From: Nevskia sp964451925
GTDB lineage: Bacteria > Pseudomonadota > Gammaproteobacteria > Nevskiales > Nevskiaceae
Assembly (NCBI GenBank): GCA_964451925.1
Contig: CAYVKA010000013.1
Span: 29,129-93,128 of the forward strand
Direction of reading: 5' to 3'
Length of the DNA stretch: 64,000 bases
Of this stretch, positions 1-12,880 are shown piece by piece. Position 1 is the first letter of the stretch. Each line of letters starts with the position of its first letter. Both the position numbers and the translations under genes were made by a program. The notes beneath the pieces are model-generated. The model was not told the DNA's origin and did not search any database. It saw only the letters and a list, made by a program, of their open reading frames with translations.

Positions 1-1068
1 CGGCGCCTGCCGGGCATGGCCATCGTCCTCGACCACCAGGGCGATGCCATCGCCGGCGCTGTCGAGGCGGATGGCGATATGCGTGGCGCCACTGTGGCGC
101 AGCGCATTGGTCAGCCCCTCCTGGGCGCAGCGCAGCAGGGCCTGCGCCTGCGCCAGTCCGGCGGCGCGCGCCGCAGGCGCCAGCGCCAGCCGCACCTGCG
201 GATGGGGCAGCGCCGGCACCAGCGCGGCCAGCGCCTGCTGCAGGTCGATGCCGTCATGCTGGCGCAGGGTGCTGACCACGCCGCGCACATCGTTCAGCAC
301 TTCGTCGGCAAGGCGCTGGCACTCGGCGATCGACGCCGCTTCCGCGCCGGCCTGGCGCGCTTGCAGCCGCAGCTGCAACTTCAGCGCGGTGAGCTTGTGC
401 CCGACCACGTCGTGCAATTCGCGCGACAGGCGCAGCCGCTCCTCGCCGCGGGCGCTTTCCAGCAGCAGGCGGCGCGTCGCCAGCAGCTCGGCATTGATGC
501 GCTGCGCCTGGTCACGCGCCAGTTCGGCACGCTTGGCATAGGACAGGGTCAGGGCGGCGAAGGCCTGGAAGCCGGCGTAGGCCAGCATGCCGGACAACAT
601 TTCGGTCCAGCCCCAACGCTGTGCCAGCATGGCGCCCAGCGGCAGGTTGATGGCCAGAAGCGACAGCAGCGTGGCACGCGCCGAATACACCACCGCCAGC
701 TGCCCTGCGACGATGATCAGCAGCACCGGCAGGGAGCCGCCATTGCTGGACACGCCGCCGCGGTCGATCAAGCCCCAGCAGGCGAGCAGCGCCACCACCG
801 CCTCTAGCCACAGCAGGCGGCGCAACTTGTGCTCGGCGATGTCGTGCGGCTCGCCCGGGTCCAGGCAGCGCGCCACGTACAGCACTGGGAAGGCCAACAG
901 TGCGGCGAAGCCGGCACGCGTCCTCAGACTCCACTCCACCTGGTGGTGCAGCCAGTCCAGCGCCGGACCGGAAGCCACCGCCGTCCAGGTGACGTAGGCC
1001 GTCAGGTTGAGCGGCGCAAACAGCCCGTTCCACTGCTGGCTGCGGAAGGATGGCGGCAATTCGCTCAT
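1..1068 (-). CDS. LiaS/DesK-type sensor histidine kinase, C-terminus cut by window edge
   Basis: I read this reverse-strand frame by hand; it stays open for 356 codons from the ATG at 1068 to base 1. Several hydrophobic segments fill the N-terminal half. They are followed by a HisKA_3 dimerisation/phosphoacceptor motif (RLSRELHDVVGHKLT, probable phospho-His 219) and a HATPase_c N-box (CAQEGLTNALRHSGA). This is the NarL-partner kinase architecture, in which a membrane sensor autophosphorylates and passes phosphate to a LuxR-type regulator. That regulator probably lies to the left, outside the window. Only the last part of the ATPase domain is missing. The kinase family call is secure; the stimulus is unknown. 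It diverges from the membrane-protein gene at 1201. Confidence 0.9.
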   Translation of the reverse strand, partial: MSELPPSFRSQQWNGLFAPLNLTAYVTWTAVASGPALDWLHHQVEWSLRTRAGFAALLAFPVLYVARCLDPGEPHDIAEHKLRRLLWLEAVVALLACWGLIDRGGVSSNGGSLPVLLIIVAGQLAVVYSARATLLSLLAINLPLGAMLAQRWGWTEMLSGMLAYAGFQAFAALTLSYAKRAELARDQAQRINAELLATRRLLLESARGEERLRLSRELHDVVGHKLTALKLQLRLQARQAGAEAASIAECQRLADEVLNDVRGVVSTLRQHDGIDLQQALAALVPALPHPQVRLALAPAARAAGLAQAQALLRCAQEGLTNALRHSGATHIAIRLDSAGDGIALVVEDDGHARQAP

Positions 1069-1102
1069 GGCCCAGTATAAGTAAGCCCGCGTGGCGCTCT
1101 AA

Positions 1103-1118
1103 GGTGAGTTCTCTCACC
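1103..1118. promoter_or_regulatory. Palindrome between divergent genes, possible operator
   Basis: GGTGAG-TTCT-CTCACC lies in the 132-bp gap between the divergent kinase and the gene at 1201. Its position would suit a regulator-binding site, for example for the kinase's partner, but six-base arms are short and there is no independent support. Confidence 0.25.
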
Positions 1119-1200
1119 CTCGCCCGATGCGCTTTGTCATCTGCCTCATCCGCCGGCGCGGCGCGACACTGCCGCCACGGTCCCAGACGAGGAAACGGAT

Positions 1201-1926
1201 ATGCATGGCACGGTGCTGGCAGTACACATCGCGGTGGGAGCCGCGGCACTGTTGTCTTTCTGGACGGCCGCGCTGGCGCGCAAGGGCGGTCCCCTCCACC
1301 GCGCCGCCGGCCGCGTCTACCTGTGGGCGATGTGGGCGATCCTGCTCAGCGCGCTGCCGCTGTCGCTGACATTCTTCGGCAGCGGCCAGCCACTGTCCGG
1401 AGTGTTCTTCGTCTACCTGCTGATCCTGGTCGGCACCGGCGTGACGCTGGCACCGCGCGCGGTCCGCCTGAAGCTGGACTTCGCCGCGTTCCGCGGCGGC
1501 TTGTACGGGCCGCTCGCCTGGTTGCAGCTGGGCAGCGGCTTGGCCGTGGTCCTGATCGGATTGTGGTTTTCAAAACCTCTGCCGGTTGTATTCGGCGGCG
1601 TCGGCGTGGCGGTGTCGCTGCGCATGTTGTGGCTGCGGCGCCTGGATGCCGCCCCGGCCGGCTGGTGGCTGCGCGAGCATTTCACCGCCATGCTCGGCAA
1701 CGGCGTGGCGACCCACATCGCCTTCCTCGACATCGGCCTGGTGCGGCTGCTGCCGCAGGACCTGGCGACGCAATTGCAAGACCTGCACCTGGCCTGGTTC
1801 GGGCCGCTGGCGGTCTCCGGAATCGCCGGCACCTGGCTCAACCTGCGCCACCGGCGCCGTTTTTCCCGTCCCGCCGAAAGGGGACCGATCACCCGGCCGG
1901 CGGCGCTCGACGAGAGCGTCGCGTGA
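1201..1926 (+). CDS. Multi-pass membrane protein, DUF2306-like
   Basis: A 241-residue, strongly hydrophobic protein with about six or seven predicted membrane segments. The N-terminal part has a conserved-looking pattern (His and Gly in the first helix, then KGGPLHRAAGRVY) that resembles DUF2306/predicted-membrane families. The function is unknown. The ATG at 1201 follows a good ribosome site (GAGGAAA about 8 nt upstream). Its TGA overlaps the GTG start of the next gene in a GTGA arrangement, so the two are very likely translationally coupled. It diverges from the sensor kinase. Confidence 0.75.
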   Translation: MHGTVLAVHIAVGAAALLSFWTAALARKGGPLHRAAGRVYLWAMWAILLSALPLSLTFFGSGQPLSGVFFVYLLILVGTGVTLAPRAVRLKLDFAAFRGGLYGPLAWLQLGSGLAVVLIGLWFSKPLPVVFGGVGVAVSLRMLWLRRLDAAPAGWWLREHFTAMLGNGVATHIAFLDIGLVRLLPQDLATQLQDLHLAWFGPLAVSGIAGTWLNLRHRRRFSRPAERGPITRPAALDESVA

Positions 1927-2345
1927 AAACGCCGACACCGGCGGCCGTCCTATGCGGCCTGCTCGCCGTCACGCCCGCCTTCGCCGCGACGCTGGAGGTG
2001 CATGTCGACCATCTGCGCCCCAACGGCAGCCTGCACGTCGCGCTGTACCGCGATGCGGCGAGCTGGCGGCGGCAACAGGGCGCCTACGCCGAGCGTACCC
2101 TGCGCAACCCCGCCCCCGGCGAAACCCTGCGCTTCGACAATCTGCCGCCCGGACGTTACGCCATCAGCGCGCAACAGGAAGCCACCGAGGAGTCGCTGCC
2201 GCAGACCCTGCTGCTGACCCTGGCACGGCACGGCGACAGTGGCGGCGGCGATCTGCTGCGGACCTCCTTTGAACACGCCGCCATAAGCGTCGGTGACGAA
2301 GACCCGAGCGTGCGGGTGCATTTGTATACGGATAGCCGCTATTGA
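1923..2345 (+). CDS. Secreted DUF2141-type protein
   Basis: A 140-residue protein starting at a GTG that overlaps the previous stop. An N-terminal signal peptide (about residues 1-21, ending AFAA) suggests export to the periplasm. The rest resembles DUF2141: a beta-rich domain with a V-x-x-LR-x-NGSLHVALY segment near residue 30 and the family's FDNLPPGRYAIS motif near residue 75. DUF2141 proteins have no firm biochemical role. It is coupled to the membrane protein upstream and is followed at once by a strong bidirectional terminator. Confidence 0.75.
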   Translation: MKTPTPAAVLCGLLAVTPAFAATLEVHVDHLRPNGSLHVALYRDAASWRRQQGAYAERTLRNPAPGETLRFDNLPPGRYAISAQQEATEESLPQTLLLTLARHGDSGGGDLLRTSFEHAAISVGDEDPSVRVHLYTDSRY

Positions 2346-2370
2346 GCGGAGCATCGGGGAGTCCGCTGAA

Positions 2371-2402
2371 AAGGAAAAGCCCGCTATCGCGGGCTTTTCC
2401 TT
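2371..2402. terminator. Bidirectional rho-independent terminator
   Basis: A 14-bp perfect stem (AAGGAAAAGCCCGC / GCGGGCTTTTCCTT) closes on a TATC loop. The A-rich left arm and T-rich right arm let it work in both directions, ending the DUF2141 transcript on plus and the gltD transcript on minus. Confidence 0.92.
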
Positions 2403-2423
2403 CTTTCACAATGCGCTTGCGTG

Positions 2424-3830
2424 TCAGACACCCAGATAGTCGAGAATGCCCTCAGCCGCCTGGCGCCCTTCATACACCGCGGTGACCACCAGATCGGAGC
2501 CGCGCACCATGTCGCCGCCGGCGAACACCTTGGCGTTCGTGGTCTGGAACTTGCGCTGCTCCGAGGTCTTGATGCGGCCGTCCGCCTGCAGTTCGACGCC
2601 GTGCTGGGTGATCCAGGCCGCGGGGCTGGGACGGAAGCCGAAGGCGATCAGCACGCGGTCGGCCGGGATGACTTCCTCGGACCCTTCCACCACTTCCGGC
2701 TGGCGGCGCCCCTTGGCGTCGGGCTTGCCCAGGCGCGTCTCCACCAGCTTGACACCCTCGACCTTGCCATTGCCGACAATTTCCACCGGCTGGCGGTTGA
2801 ACAGGAAACGCACACCCTCTTCCTTGGCGTTGGCCACTTCGCGCCTGGAGCCGGGCATGTTGGCCTCGTCGCGGCGATAGACGCAGGTGACCCGGGTGGC
2901 CTGCTGGCGCACGCTGGTGCGGTTGCAGTCCATGGCGGTGTCACCGCCGCCGAGCACCACCACGCGCTGGCCGCGCACGTCGATGAACTGCGCGGGGTCG
3001 GTTTCCAGACCCATCACGCGGTTGACGTTGGAGATCAGGAACGGCAGCGCCTGTGTCACGCCCGGCAGATCCTCGCCCGGGAAGCCGCCCTTCATCTCGG
3101 TGTAGGCGCCCATGCCGAGGAATACCGCGTCGTATTCGGACAGCAGCTGCTCGAACGGGATGTCGCGGCCGATCTCGGTGTTGAGGCGGAACTCCACGCC
3201 CATGCCCTCGAGCAGGCCGCGGCGCGTCTTCACCACGTCCTTTTCCAGCTTGAACGGCGGGATGCCGAAGGTGAGCAGGCCGCCGATCTCGCTGTAACGG
3301 TCGTAGACCACCGCCTGCACGCCGTTGCGGGTCAGCACGTCGGCGCAGCCCAGGCCTGCCGGGCCGGCACCGACGATGGCGACGCGCTTGCCGGTGGGCA
3401 CCACGCTGGACATGTCCGGGCGCCAGCCCTGCTTCACCGCTTCGTCGGTGATGTACTTCTCGATGTTGCCGATGCTGACCGCGCCGAAACCGTCCTCCAG
3501 CGTGCAGGCCCCTTCGCACAGGCGGTCCTGCGGGCAGATGCGGCCGCAGATCTCCGGCAGGGAGTTGGTCTGGTGCGACAGCTCGGCGGCGGCGAACAGG
3601 TTGCCCTCCTGGATCAGCTTGAGCCAGTTGGGAATGAAGTTGTGCACCGGGCACTTCCACTCGCAATACGGGTTGCCGCAATCGAGGCAGCGCCCGGCCT
3701 GGGCCGCGGCCTGGTCGGACTTGAACTGGCCGTAGATCTCGCGGAAATCGTGCAGGCGGATTTCCACCGGCGCCTTCTTCGGATCCTGGCGGGGCAGGTC
3801 CAGGAACTGCATGACGTTCTTCGTTGCCAT
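2424..3830 (-). CDS. gltD: Glutamate synthase (NADPH) small subunit
   Basis: A 468-residue FAD/NADPH subunit of glutamate synthase. It takes electrons from NADPH through FAD and 4Fe-4S clusters to the large subunit, which makes glutamate from glutamine and 2-oxoglutarate. The N-terminal Fer4_20 region carries two cysteine groups (RCLDCGNPYCEWKC near residue 47 and CGRICPQDRLCEGAC near 95). FAD-binding GAGPAGLG lies near 152 and NADPH-binding GGGDTAMD near 296. Length is normal for the family. It lies 109 bp downstream of gltB on the same strand, with a GGGAATC-type inverted repeat in the gap that could alter the ratio of the two subunits. Confidence 0.97.
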   Translation of the reverse strand: MATKNVMQFLDLPRQDPKKAPVEIRLHDFREIYGQFKSDQAAAQAGRCLDCGNPYCEWKCPVHNFIPNWLKLIQEGNLFAAAELSHQTNSLPEICGRICPQDRLCEGACTLEDGFGAVSIGNIEKYITDEAVKQGWRPDMSSVVPTGKRVAIVGAGPAGLGCADVLTRNGVQAVVYDRYSEIGGLLTFGIPPFKLEKDVVKTRRGLLEGMGVEFRLNTEIGRDIPFEQLLSEYDAVFLGMGAYTEMKGGFPGEDLPGVTQALPFLISNVNRVMGLETDPAQFIDVRGQRVVVLGGGDTAMDCNRTSVRQQATRVTCVYRRDEANMPGSRREVANAKEEGVRFLFNRQPVEIVGNGKVEGVKLVETRLGKPDAKGRRQPEVVEGSEEVIPADRVLIAFGFRPSPAAWITQHGVELQADGRIKTSEQRKFQTTNAKVFAGGDMVRGSDLVVTAVYEGRQAAEGILDYLGV

Positions 3831-3840
3831 CTTTAGAAGC

Positions 3841-3924
3841 CGGGAATCGGGAATGGGGAATCGGGAATGGGAAAGAAGCCGCGAATCGCTTTTTCGATTC
3901 CCGATTCCTGATTCCCGATTCCCG
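3841..3924. repeat. GGGAATC-family paired repeat, copy 1
   Basis: Two 30-bp arms (3841-3870 and 3895-3924) are inverted copies of each other with 27 of 30 matches, separated by 24 bp. Each arm is built from GGGAATC/GGGAATG units. It sits in the gltB-gltD gap. Related copies are at 9829-9920, 24278-24307, 24482-24510 and about 36435-36523. The paired arms would fold into a long hairpin in RNA or single-stranded DNA. Confidence 0.9.
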
Positions 3925-3939
3925 CAGCCGTGAGCGCGC

Positions 3940-8403
<4,464 letters not shown>

Positions 8404-8843
8404 GACCGTGTGCCTCTGGCCCCCCGTTGGGGCCTATTTGCGGCGGCGCGCCACCCTGCCTCGACGACGGCCTTGTTTGCGGACTGCACAAACCTTGGGA
8501 CGGGATGCAGGGTGGATGGACGCGCGGCGACTGGTTTCGCCGCAGCGCAACATCGCATTATAGAAGCGAAAGTCGTGCCGTCAATGAGAGGGCGGCGAGT
8601 GGTCGCCGCTCAACCGCGGCTGTCCGTTGGACAGTGCGGGTTTGCGGCTGGCCGGCGCGCGGCGCGCTATTGCCGTCAGGGGCTAAGCGTCGGTCGCCAA
8701 TCGCTTTTTTCAGACGCTGAAGAACAGGCAGCGGCCCGCGGCGACGGCCGGCAGCCAGGCCGGCGGCGGCGCCGGGCCGGCACGGCGCCGGACCGGACTG
8801 CTGGACGAAGCCCTGGCGGCGCGCTGATGCGCGCGGCCGCGGC
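8404..8843. other. 440-bp intergenic region upstream of gltB
   Basis: This is the longest gene-free stretch outside the repeats. It holds the gltB promoter and leader in its left half. The right half (about 8600-8843) is GC-rich and shows no supported gene; short open frames there lack ribosome sites and recognisable protein sequence. I see no convincing terminator for the reductase gene that ends at 8844. Confidence 0.6.
8557..8584 (-). promoter_or_regulatory. Sigma-70 promoter for gltB
   Basis: On the minus strand, TTGACG (8579-8584) and a perfect TATAAT (8557-8562) are separated by 16 bp, upstream of gltB and pointing at it. Transcription should start near 8550, about 145 nt before the ATG. 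Confidence 0.75.
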
Positions 8844-9812
8844 TCAGTCCTTGACGAAAACCACCTTGTCGCTGCCGGCGTCGCCCGCCAGCTCCCGGTA
8901 CACCGCCAGCGCCTGGCTCAGCGGGCGCTCCTGCGGCGCCGGCGGCGGCGGCAGCAGGCCGGTGGCGAAGGCGATGCTGAAGCGGTCGAGCATGGCGGCG
9001 CAGGCGCGGCTGTCGTAGAGCAGCGAGTTGACGCCGATGACGCTGCCGCCGCGGCGGTACAGGTCGAGCAGCGGCAGCGGGCTGATGCCGCCGGGCGGGG
9101 CGGCGATCACCGCGATGCGGCCGAATTCGGCCAGCGCCGACACCGCCGGGCCGAGCCAGGCGCCGGTGGTGTCGAACACCAGGTCGGCGCCGGCCGGGTA
9201 GTAGCGGCGCACCGCAGCGGACAGATCCTCGCTTTCACCCAGCAGGATCGCCTCGAAGCCTTCGGCGGCCAGCTGTTCCACCTGCTGCGGGCGGCGCACC
9301 GCGCCGATCACCTGGGCGCCACACCAGCGTCCCAGCGCCAGCGCGGCACGGCCGACCGCGCCGGCGGCGCCGATCACCACCAAACCATCGCCGGGGGACA
9401 GGCCGCCGCGCTCCAGCGCGTCCCAGGCGGTGGTGTAGGGCACGCCGCAGCTGGCCGCCTGGGCGAAAGTGAGCCGCGCCGGCTTGGGGGCGATGCCGTC
9501 GAGCGGCACGGCGATGCGCTCGGCATGGCTGCCGTCGCGGACGAAGCCGAATTCCTTGCCGGTGCCCCACACTTCCTCGCCGACCATCTCGGCCGGGCCG
9601 TCGATCACCACGCCGGCGAAATCGCGGCCAGGGGTGCGCGGCAGCGTGGTGTAGGGGAAACGGCCCAGCACGTTCTTGACATCGCTGGGATTGACCCCGG
9701 CGGCGCACACTTCCACCACCACCTCGCCCGGCTGCGGGCGCGGCGGCGCGATGGTCTGCAGGGACAGCGCGTCGAGGCTGCCGGTTCGGTCGAAACGCAG
9801 GGCTTTGATCAT
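8844..9812 (-). CDS. Zinc-independent MDR alcohol dehydrogenase/quinone reductase-like
   Basis: A 322-residue medium-chain dehydrogenase/reductase. The GroES-like N-terminal half contains the conserved VCAAGVNPSDVKN segment (about 32-44). The Rossmann half has the NADPH-binding GAAGAVGRAALALG motif near residue 150. The structural and catalytic zinc cysteines of true alcohol dehydrogenases are absent, so a quinone or enone reductase activity is more likely. The substrate cannot be read from sequence. It stands between gltB and dgt without tight coupling to either, and a GGGAATC repeat lies just upstream of its start. Confidence 0.85.
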   Translation of the reverse strand: MIKALRFDRTGSLDALSLQTIAPPRPQPGEVVVEVCAAGVNPSDVKNVLGRFPYTTLPRTPGRDFAGVVIDGPAEMVGEEVWGTGKEFGFVRDGSHAERIAVPLDGIAPKPARLTFAQAASCGVPYTTAWDALERGGLSPGDGLVVIGAAGAVGRAALALGRWCGAQVIGAVRRPQQVEQLAAEGFEAILLGESEDLSAAVRRYYPAGADLVFDTTGAWLGPAVSALAEFGRIAVIAAPPGGISPLPLLDLYRRGGSVIGVNSLLYDSRACAAMLDRFSIAFATGLLPPPPAPQERPLSQALAVYRELAGDAGSDKVVFVKD

Positions 9813-9828
9813 GGGGCGGGAGTTTAGA

Positions 9829-9920
9829 CGGGAATCGGCAATGGGGAATAGGGAATCGCAGAAACAACAAGCCGAACGGCTTTTACCACTCCCGATTCCC
9901 CATTCTCCATTCCCGATCCC
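9829..9920. repeat. GGGAATC-family paired repeat, copy 2
   Basis: The left arm (about 9829-9858) and right arm (about 9888-9920) are imperfect inverted copies made of GGGAATC/GGGAATG/GGGAATA units, separated by about 30 bp. It sits between the start of the MDR gene and the end of dgt, with the same organisation as the copy at 3841-3924. Confidence 0.85.
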
Positions 9921-9933
9921 AGGCGTTTGCGCG

Positions 9934-11085
9934 CTAGCGCAAACGCCTGGGATCGAACAGGCGCTCGTATTCGTCGATGGCGTAGCGGTCGGTCATGCCG
10001 GCGATGTAATCGGCGATGACACGGGCGCGGCCGTTGTCGCCGTTTTCGCGGGCCGCGGCTTCGGCCTGCAGGTAGAACTCCGGCAGCAGCAGGCGCGGGT
10101 CGGCGCTGAAGGCGGCGAACAGGTCCTTGACCACGCGCTGCGACTTCACCGTCATGCGGTGCACCTGGTGGTGGCGATACAGGTGCTCGCGCAGGAAGCG
10201 CTTCAGCTCCAGGTTCTCGGCCCGCACCTTGTCGCCGAAGCCGACCAGGGGCTTGGGCTGGGCGCGCACCTCGTCCGGGTGTCCGGGCTTGAGCTTGCGC
10301 AGGCGCGCGGCGGTCTGCTCCACCAGGTCGGACACCAGGCTGTTGATCATGCGCCGGATGGTCTCGTGGCGCAGCTGCTTGGGCGTCAGGCCCTTGTAGG
10401 CCTTGAGCACCTGATCGTAATGGCGCGCGAACAGCGGCACTTCGCGCAGCTGCTCCAGGGTGAGCAGGCGCGCGCGCAGGCCATCGTCGACGTCGTGGTT
10501 GTTGTAGGCGATTTCGTCGGCCAGGTTGGCCAGTTGCGCCTCCAGCCCGGGCTGCCGCTTGCGGATGAAACGCTGGCCGACGTCGCCGAGCGTGCGGGCG
10601 CGCTTCAGCGAGCAGTGCTTGAGGATGCCCTCGCGCGTCTCGTAGCTGAGGTTGAGCCCGCGGAAGTCGGCGTACTTGTCCTCCAGTTCGTCAACCACGC
10701 GCAATGATTGCGCATTGTGCTCGAAGCCACCGTAGGGGCGCATGCATTCGTTCAGCGCGTCCTGGCCGGCGTGGCCGAACGGTGTGTGGCCGAGATCATG
10801 CGCCAGCGCGATGGCTTCGGCCAGATCCTCGTTGAGCGCCAGCGAGCGGGCCATGGTGCGGGCGATCTGCGCCACTTCCAGCGAATGCGTCAGGCGCGTG
10901 CGGAACAGGTCGCCCTCGTGATTGACGAACACCTGGGTCTTGTATTCCAGGCGGCGGAACGCGGCGGAGTGGACGATGCGGTCGCGGTCGCGCTGGTACT
11001 CGCTGCGATAGTTCGGCGCACTTTCCGGGAAACGCCGGCCGCGCGAATTGCCGTCGCTCGCGGCGTAAGGGGCCAGCGCGCTCAT
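9934..11085 (-). CDS. dgt: Deoxyguanosinetriphosphate triphosphohydrolase-like protein
   Basis: A 383-residue HD-domain dNTP triphosphohydrolase, which hydrolyses dNTPs to deoxynucleoside and triphosphate. The signature near the N-terminus (RDRDRIVHSAAFRRLEYKTQ) is followed by the metal-binding residues in THSLEVAQIAR and the HD pair in AHDLGHTPFGHAG. Length fits the short Dgt subgroup common outside enterics. I chose the ATG at 11085 because the MSALAPYA start matches the family. A GTG at 11112, overlapping the aroB stop, would add nine residues and cannot be excluded. It is the next gene after aroB on the minus strand. Confidence 0.93.
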   Translation of the reverse strand: MSALAPYAASDGNSRGRRFPESAPNYRSEYQRDRDRIVHSAAFRRLEYKTQVFVNHEGDLFRTRLTHSLEVAQIARTMARSLALNEDLAEAIALAHDLGHTPFGHAGQDALNECMRPYGGFEHNAQSLRVVDELEDKYADFRGLNLSYETREGILKHCSLKRARTLGDVGQRFIRKRQPGLEAQLANLADEIAYNNHDVDDGLRARLLTLEQLREVPLFARHYDQVLKAYKGLTPKQLRHETIRRMINSLVSDLVEQTAARLRKLKPGHPDEVRAQPKPLVGFGDKVRAENLELKRFLREHLYRHHQVHRMTVKSQRVVKDLFAAFSADPRLLLPEFYLQAEAAARENGDNGRARVIADYIAGMTDRYAIDEYERLFDPRRLR

Positions 11086-11104
11086 GGCCGGAGCATTGCC
11101 CGAC

Positions 11105-12181
11105 TCAGGCACAGAACTGCGCCAGCGTCTGCTGCAGCGCCTCGGGGTCGAAATCCGCCGTCACCACCGCCTCGCCGATGGCGCGCAGCAGCACCAGGCG
11201 CACGCGGCCGCCCGCCACCTTCTTGTCGAGCGCCATCAGCTGGTGGAAATCGTCCGCAGTCATGCCCTGCGGCGGGCGCACCGGCAGCCCGGCGCGCCGC
11301 ACCAGGGCGCTGACGCGCTCGGCATCCTCGCTGGAGATCCAGCCGAGCCGGGCCGACATTGCGGCCGCCATGCACAGGCCCAGGCCGACCGCCTCGCCGT
11401 GCAGCCAGCTTTCGTAGCGGGTGTGGGTCTCCACTGCGTGGCCGAAGGTATGGCCCAGGTTGAGCAGGGCGCGCGGTCCGGCGCCGCCGTGCAGCGCCTC
11501 GCGCTCGTCGGCGACGACGATGCGCGCCTTCAGCGCACAGCATCGCTCGATGGCATCAGCCAGGGCTTCGGCGTCCAGCGCCAGCAGGCGGTCCAGGTCG
11601 CGCTCCAGGCGCGCGAACAGCGAAGCGTCGCCGAGCAGGCCGCTCTTGATCACTTCAGCCAGGCCGGCGGACAGCTCGCGCCGTGGCAGGCTGCGCAACG
11701 TGTCGGTATCGGCGATCACCGCGCGCGGCTGGTGGAAGGCGCCGATCATGTTCTTGCCGCGGGCGTGATTGACCGCGGTCTTGCCGCCGACGCTGGAGTC
11801 GACCTGGGCCAGCAGCGTGGTGGGGATCTGCACGAAGTCGATGCCGCGCTGGTAGAGCGCGGCGCAAAAACCGGCGAGATCGCCGATGACGCCGCCGCCG
11901 AGGGCCACCAGCGCGCCGTCACGCGGCAGCCGCGCCGCCAGCAGCCAGTCCAGCACCCGCTCGGCGCTGGCCCAGCTCTTCTGCGCCTCGCCCGCCGGCA
12001 GCACCAGGGCTTCGGCGGCGCTCAGTCCCAGGACCTTCAGCACCGGCTCCAGGTACAGGGCGGCGACGTGGCTATCGGTGACGATGCGCACCGGGCGGCT
12101 GCGCAGCAGCTTGTAGCTGGCCGGATCGGTCAGCAGGTGCGGGCCGATGCGGATATCGTAGCCGCGCTCGCCCAGTTCCAC
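11105..12181 (-). CDS. aroB: 3-dehydroquinate synthase
   Basis: This enzyme catalyses the second shikimate step, DAHP to 3-dehydroquinate, using NAD and a divalent metal. Family motifs are clear: LGGGVIGDLAGF (NAD-binding), PTTLLAQVDSSVGGKTAVNH, and the metal ligands in LNLGHTFGHAVE and HGEAVGLG. The start is uncertain. The first match to the family is VELGERGYDI, so I take the GTG at 12181 (358 residues), which lies just past the aroK stop but lacks an obvious Shine-Dalgarno. The open frame extends about 41 codons upstream inside aroK with low-complexity sequence. It sits between aroK and dgt. Confidence 0.93.
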   Translation of the reverse strand: MELGERGYDIRIGPHLLTDPASYKLLRSRPVRIVTDSHVAALYLEPVLKVLGLSAAEALVLPAGEAQKSWASAERVLDWLLAARLPRDGALVALGGGVIGDLAGFCAALYQRGIDFVQIPTTLLAQVDSSVGGKTAVNHARGKNMIGAFHQPRAVIADTDTLRSLPRRELSAGLAEVIKSGLLGDASLFARLERDLDRLLALDAEALADAIERCCALKARIVVADEREALHGGAGPRALLNLGHTFGHAVETHTRYESWLHGEAVGLGLCMAAAMSARLGWISSEDAERVSALVRRAGLPVRPPQGMTADDFHQLMALDKKVAGGRVRLVLLRAIGEAVVTADFDPEALQQTLAQFCA

Positions 12182-12203
12182 GCGCAGCTGGCGTGCGGCG
12201 GCC

Positions 12204-12734
12204 TCAGGACGAGGCCGCCGTGCGGCTGAAGCGGTCTTCGATTTCGCGCGCGAGCGCGCGGGCGTTGCGTCCGTCGGTGGGGAGGACGAGGTCGGCGATT
12301 TCACGATAGAGCGGGTCGCGGGTCAGGAATAGCCGTTCCAGCGTCTCACGCCGGTTGCCGCCCTGCAATAGCGGGCGGCTGTCGGTGCGCTCGGTGCGGG
12401 CCAGCTGCTGCTCGATGCTGGCGTGCAGATAGACCACAAAGCCGCGCGCCGCCAGCCATTGGCGGTTGTCCGGGTCGAGGATGGCGCCGCCGCCGGTGGC
12501 CAGCACCAGATTGTGTCGCTGGCTCAGTTCGCAGATGGCCTGCCGTTCGCGGCGGCGGAAGCCGGCCTCGCCCTCCTTCTCGAAGATGAAGGCGATATTG
12601 ACCCCGGTGCGCGCCTCGACCTCCTGATCGCTGTCGATGAAGTCCATGCCGCGCGCCTCGGCCAGACGGCGGCCGACGGTGGTTTTGCCGGCGCCCATCG
12701 GACCGACCAGGAAGATGTTGGCGGATTTGGCCAT
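12204..12734 (-). CDS. aroK: Shikimate kinase
   Basis: A 176-residue cytosolic P-loop kinase that phosphorylates shikimate with ATP. The Walker A motif GPMGAGKTTVGRRLA is at about residues 11-25, the DSD shikimate-binding motif at about 34-36 (FIDSDQEVE), and the RRRERQ and ATGGGAIL segments follow, all as in AroK. It begins 146 bp after pilQ on the minus strand and has its own extended -10 promoter, so it need not depend on pilus transcription. aroB follows directly. Confidence 0.96.
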   Translation of the reverse strand: MAKSANIFLVGPMGAGKTTVGRRLAEARGMDFIDSDQEVEARTGVNIAFIFEKEGEAGFRRRERQAICELSQRHNLVLATGGGAILDPDNRQWLAARGFVVYLHASIEQQLARTERTDSRPLLQGGNRRETLERLFLTRDPLYREIADLVLPTDGRNARALAREIEDRFSRTAASS

Positions 12735-12846
12735 GTCCGGCTTACGGCAGGCCCGTGGCCACGCGACATCGCGCCGGCCGGGCGCAGCGGCTGGTGGCTG
12801 AAACGAAACTGGCTCTCATACCGGCTTGGATCGGACTCCCGCCGCC

Positions 12847-12855
12847 ATTATAGCA
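12847..12855 (-). promoter_or_regulatory. Extended -10 promoter for aroK
   Basis: On the minus strand, a perfect TATAAT (12847-12852) is preceded by TGC, forming a TGn extended -10. No good -35 lies at standard spacing, which is typical of this promoter class. It lies about 110 bp before the aroK ATG. Confidence 0.5.
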
Positions 12856-12880
12856 ACGGCAGTCCGCCAAGCCCCGCGCG

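Noticed and set aside
2421..3836. Plus-strand open frame opposite gltD
   Set aside because: GltD on minus is complete with Fe-S cysteines, FAD and NADPH motifs. The plus frame has no family features.
8427..8720. 97-codon frame in the gltB upstream region
   Set aside because: No ribosome site and no recognisable protein; it overlaps the gltB promoter.
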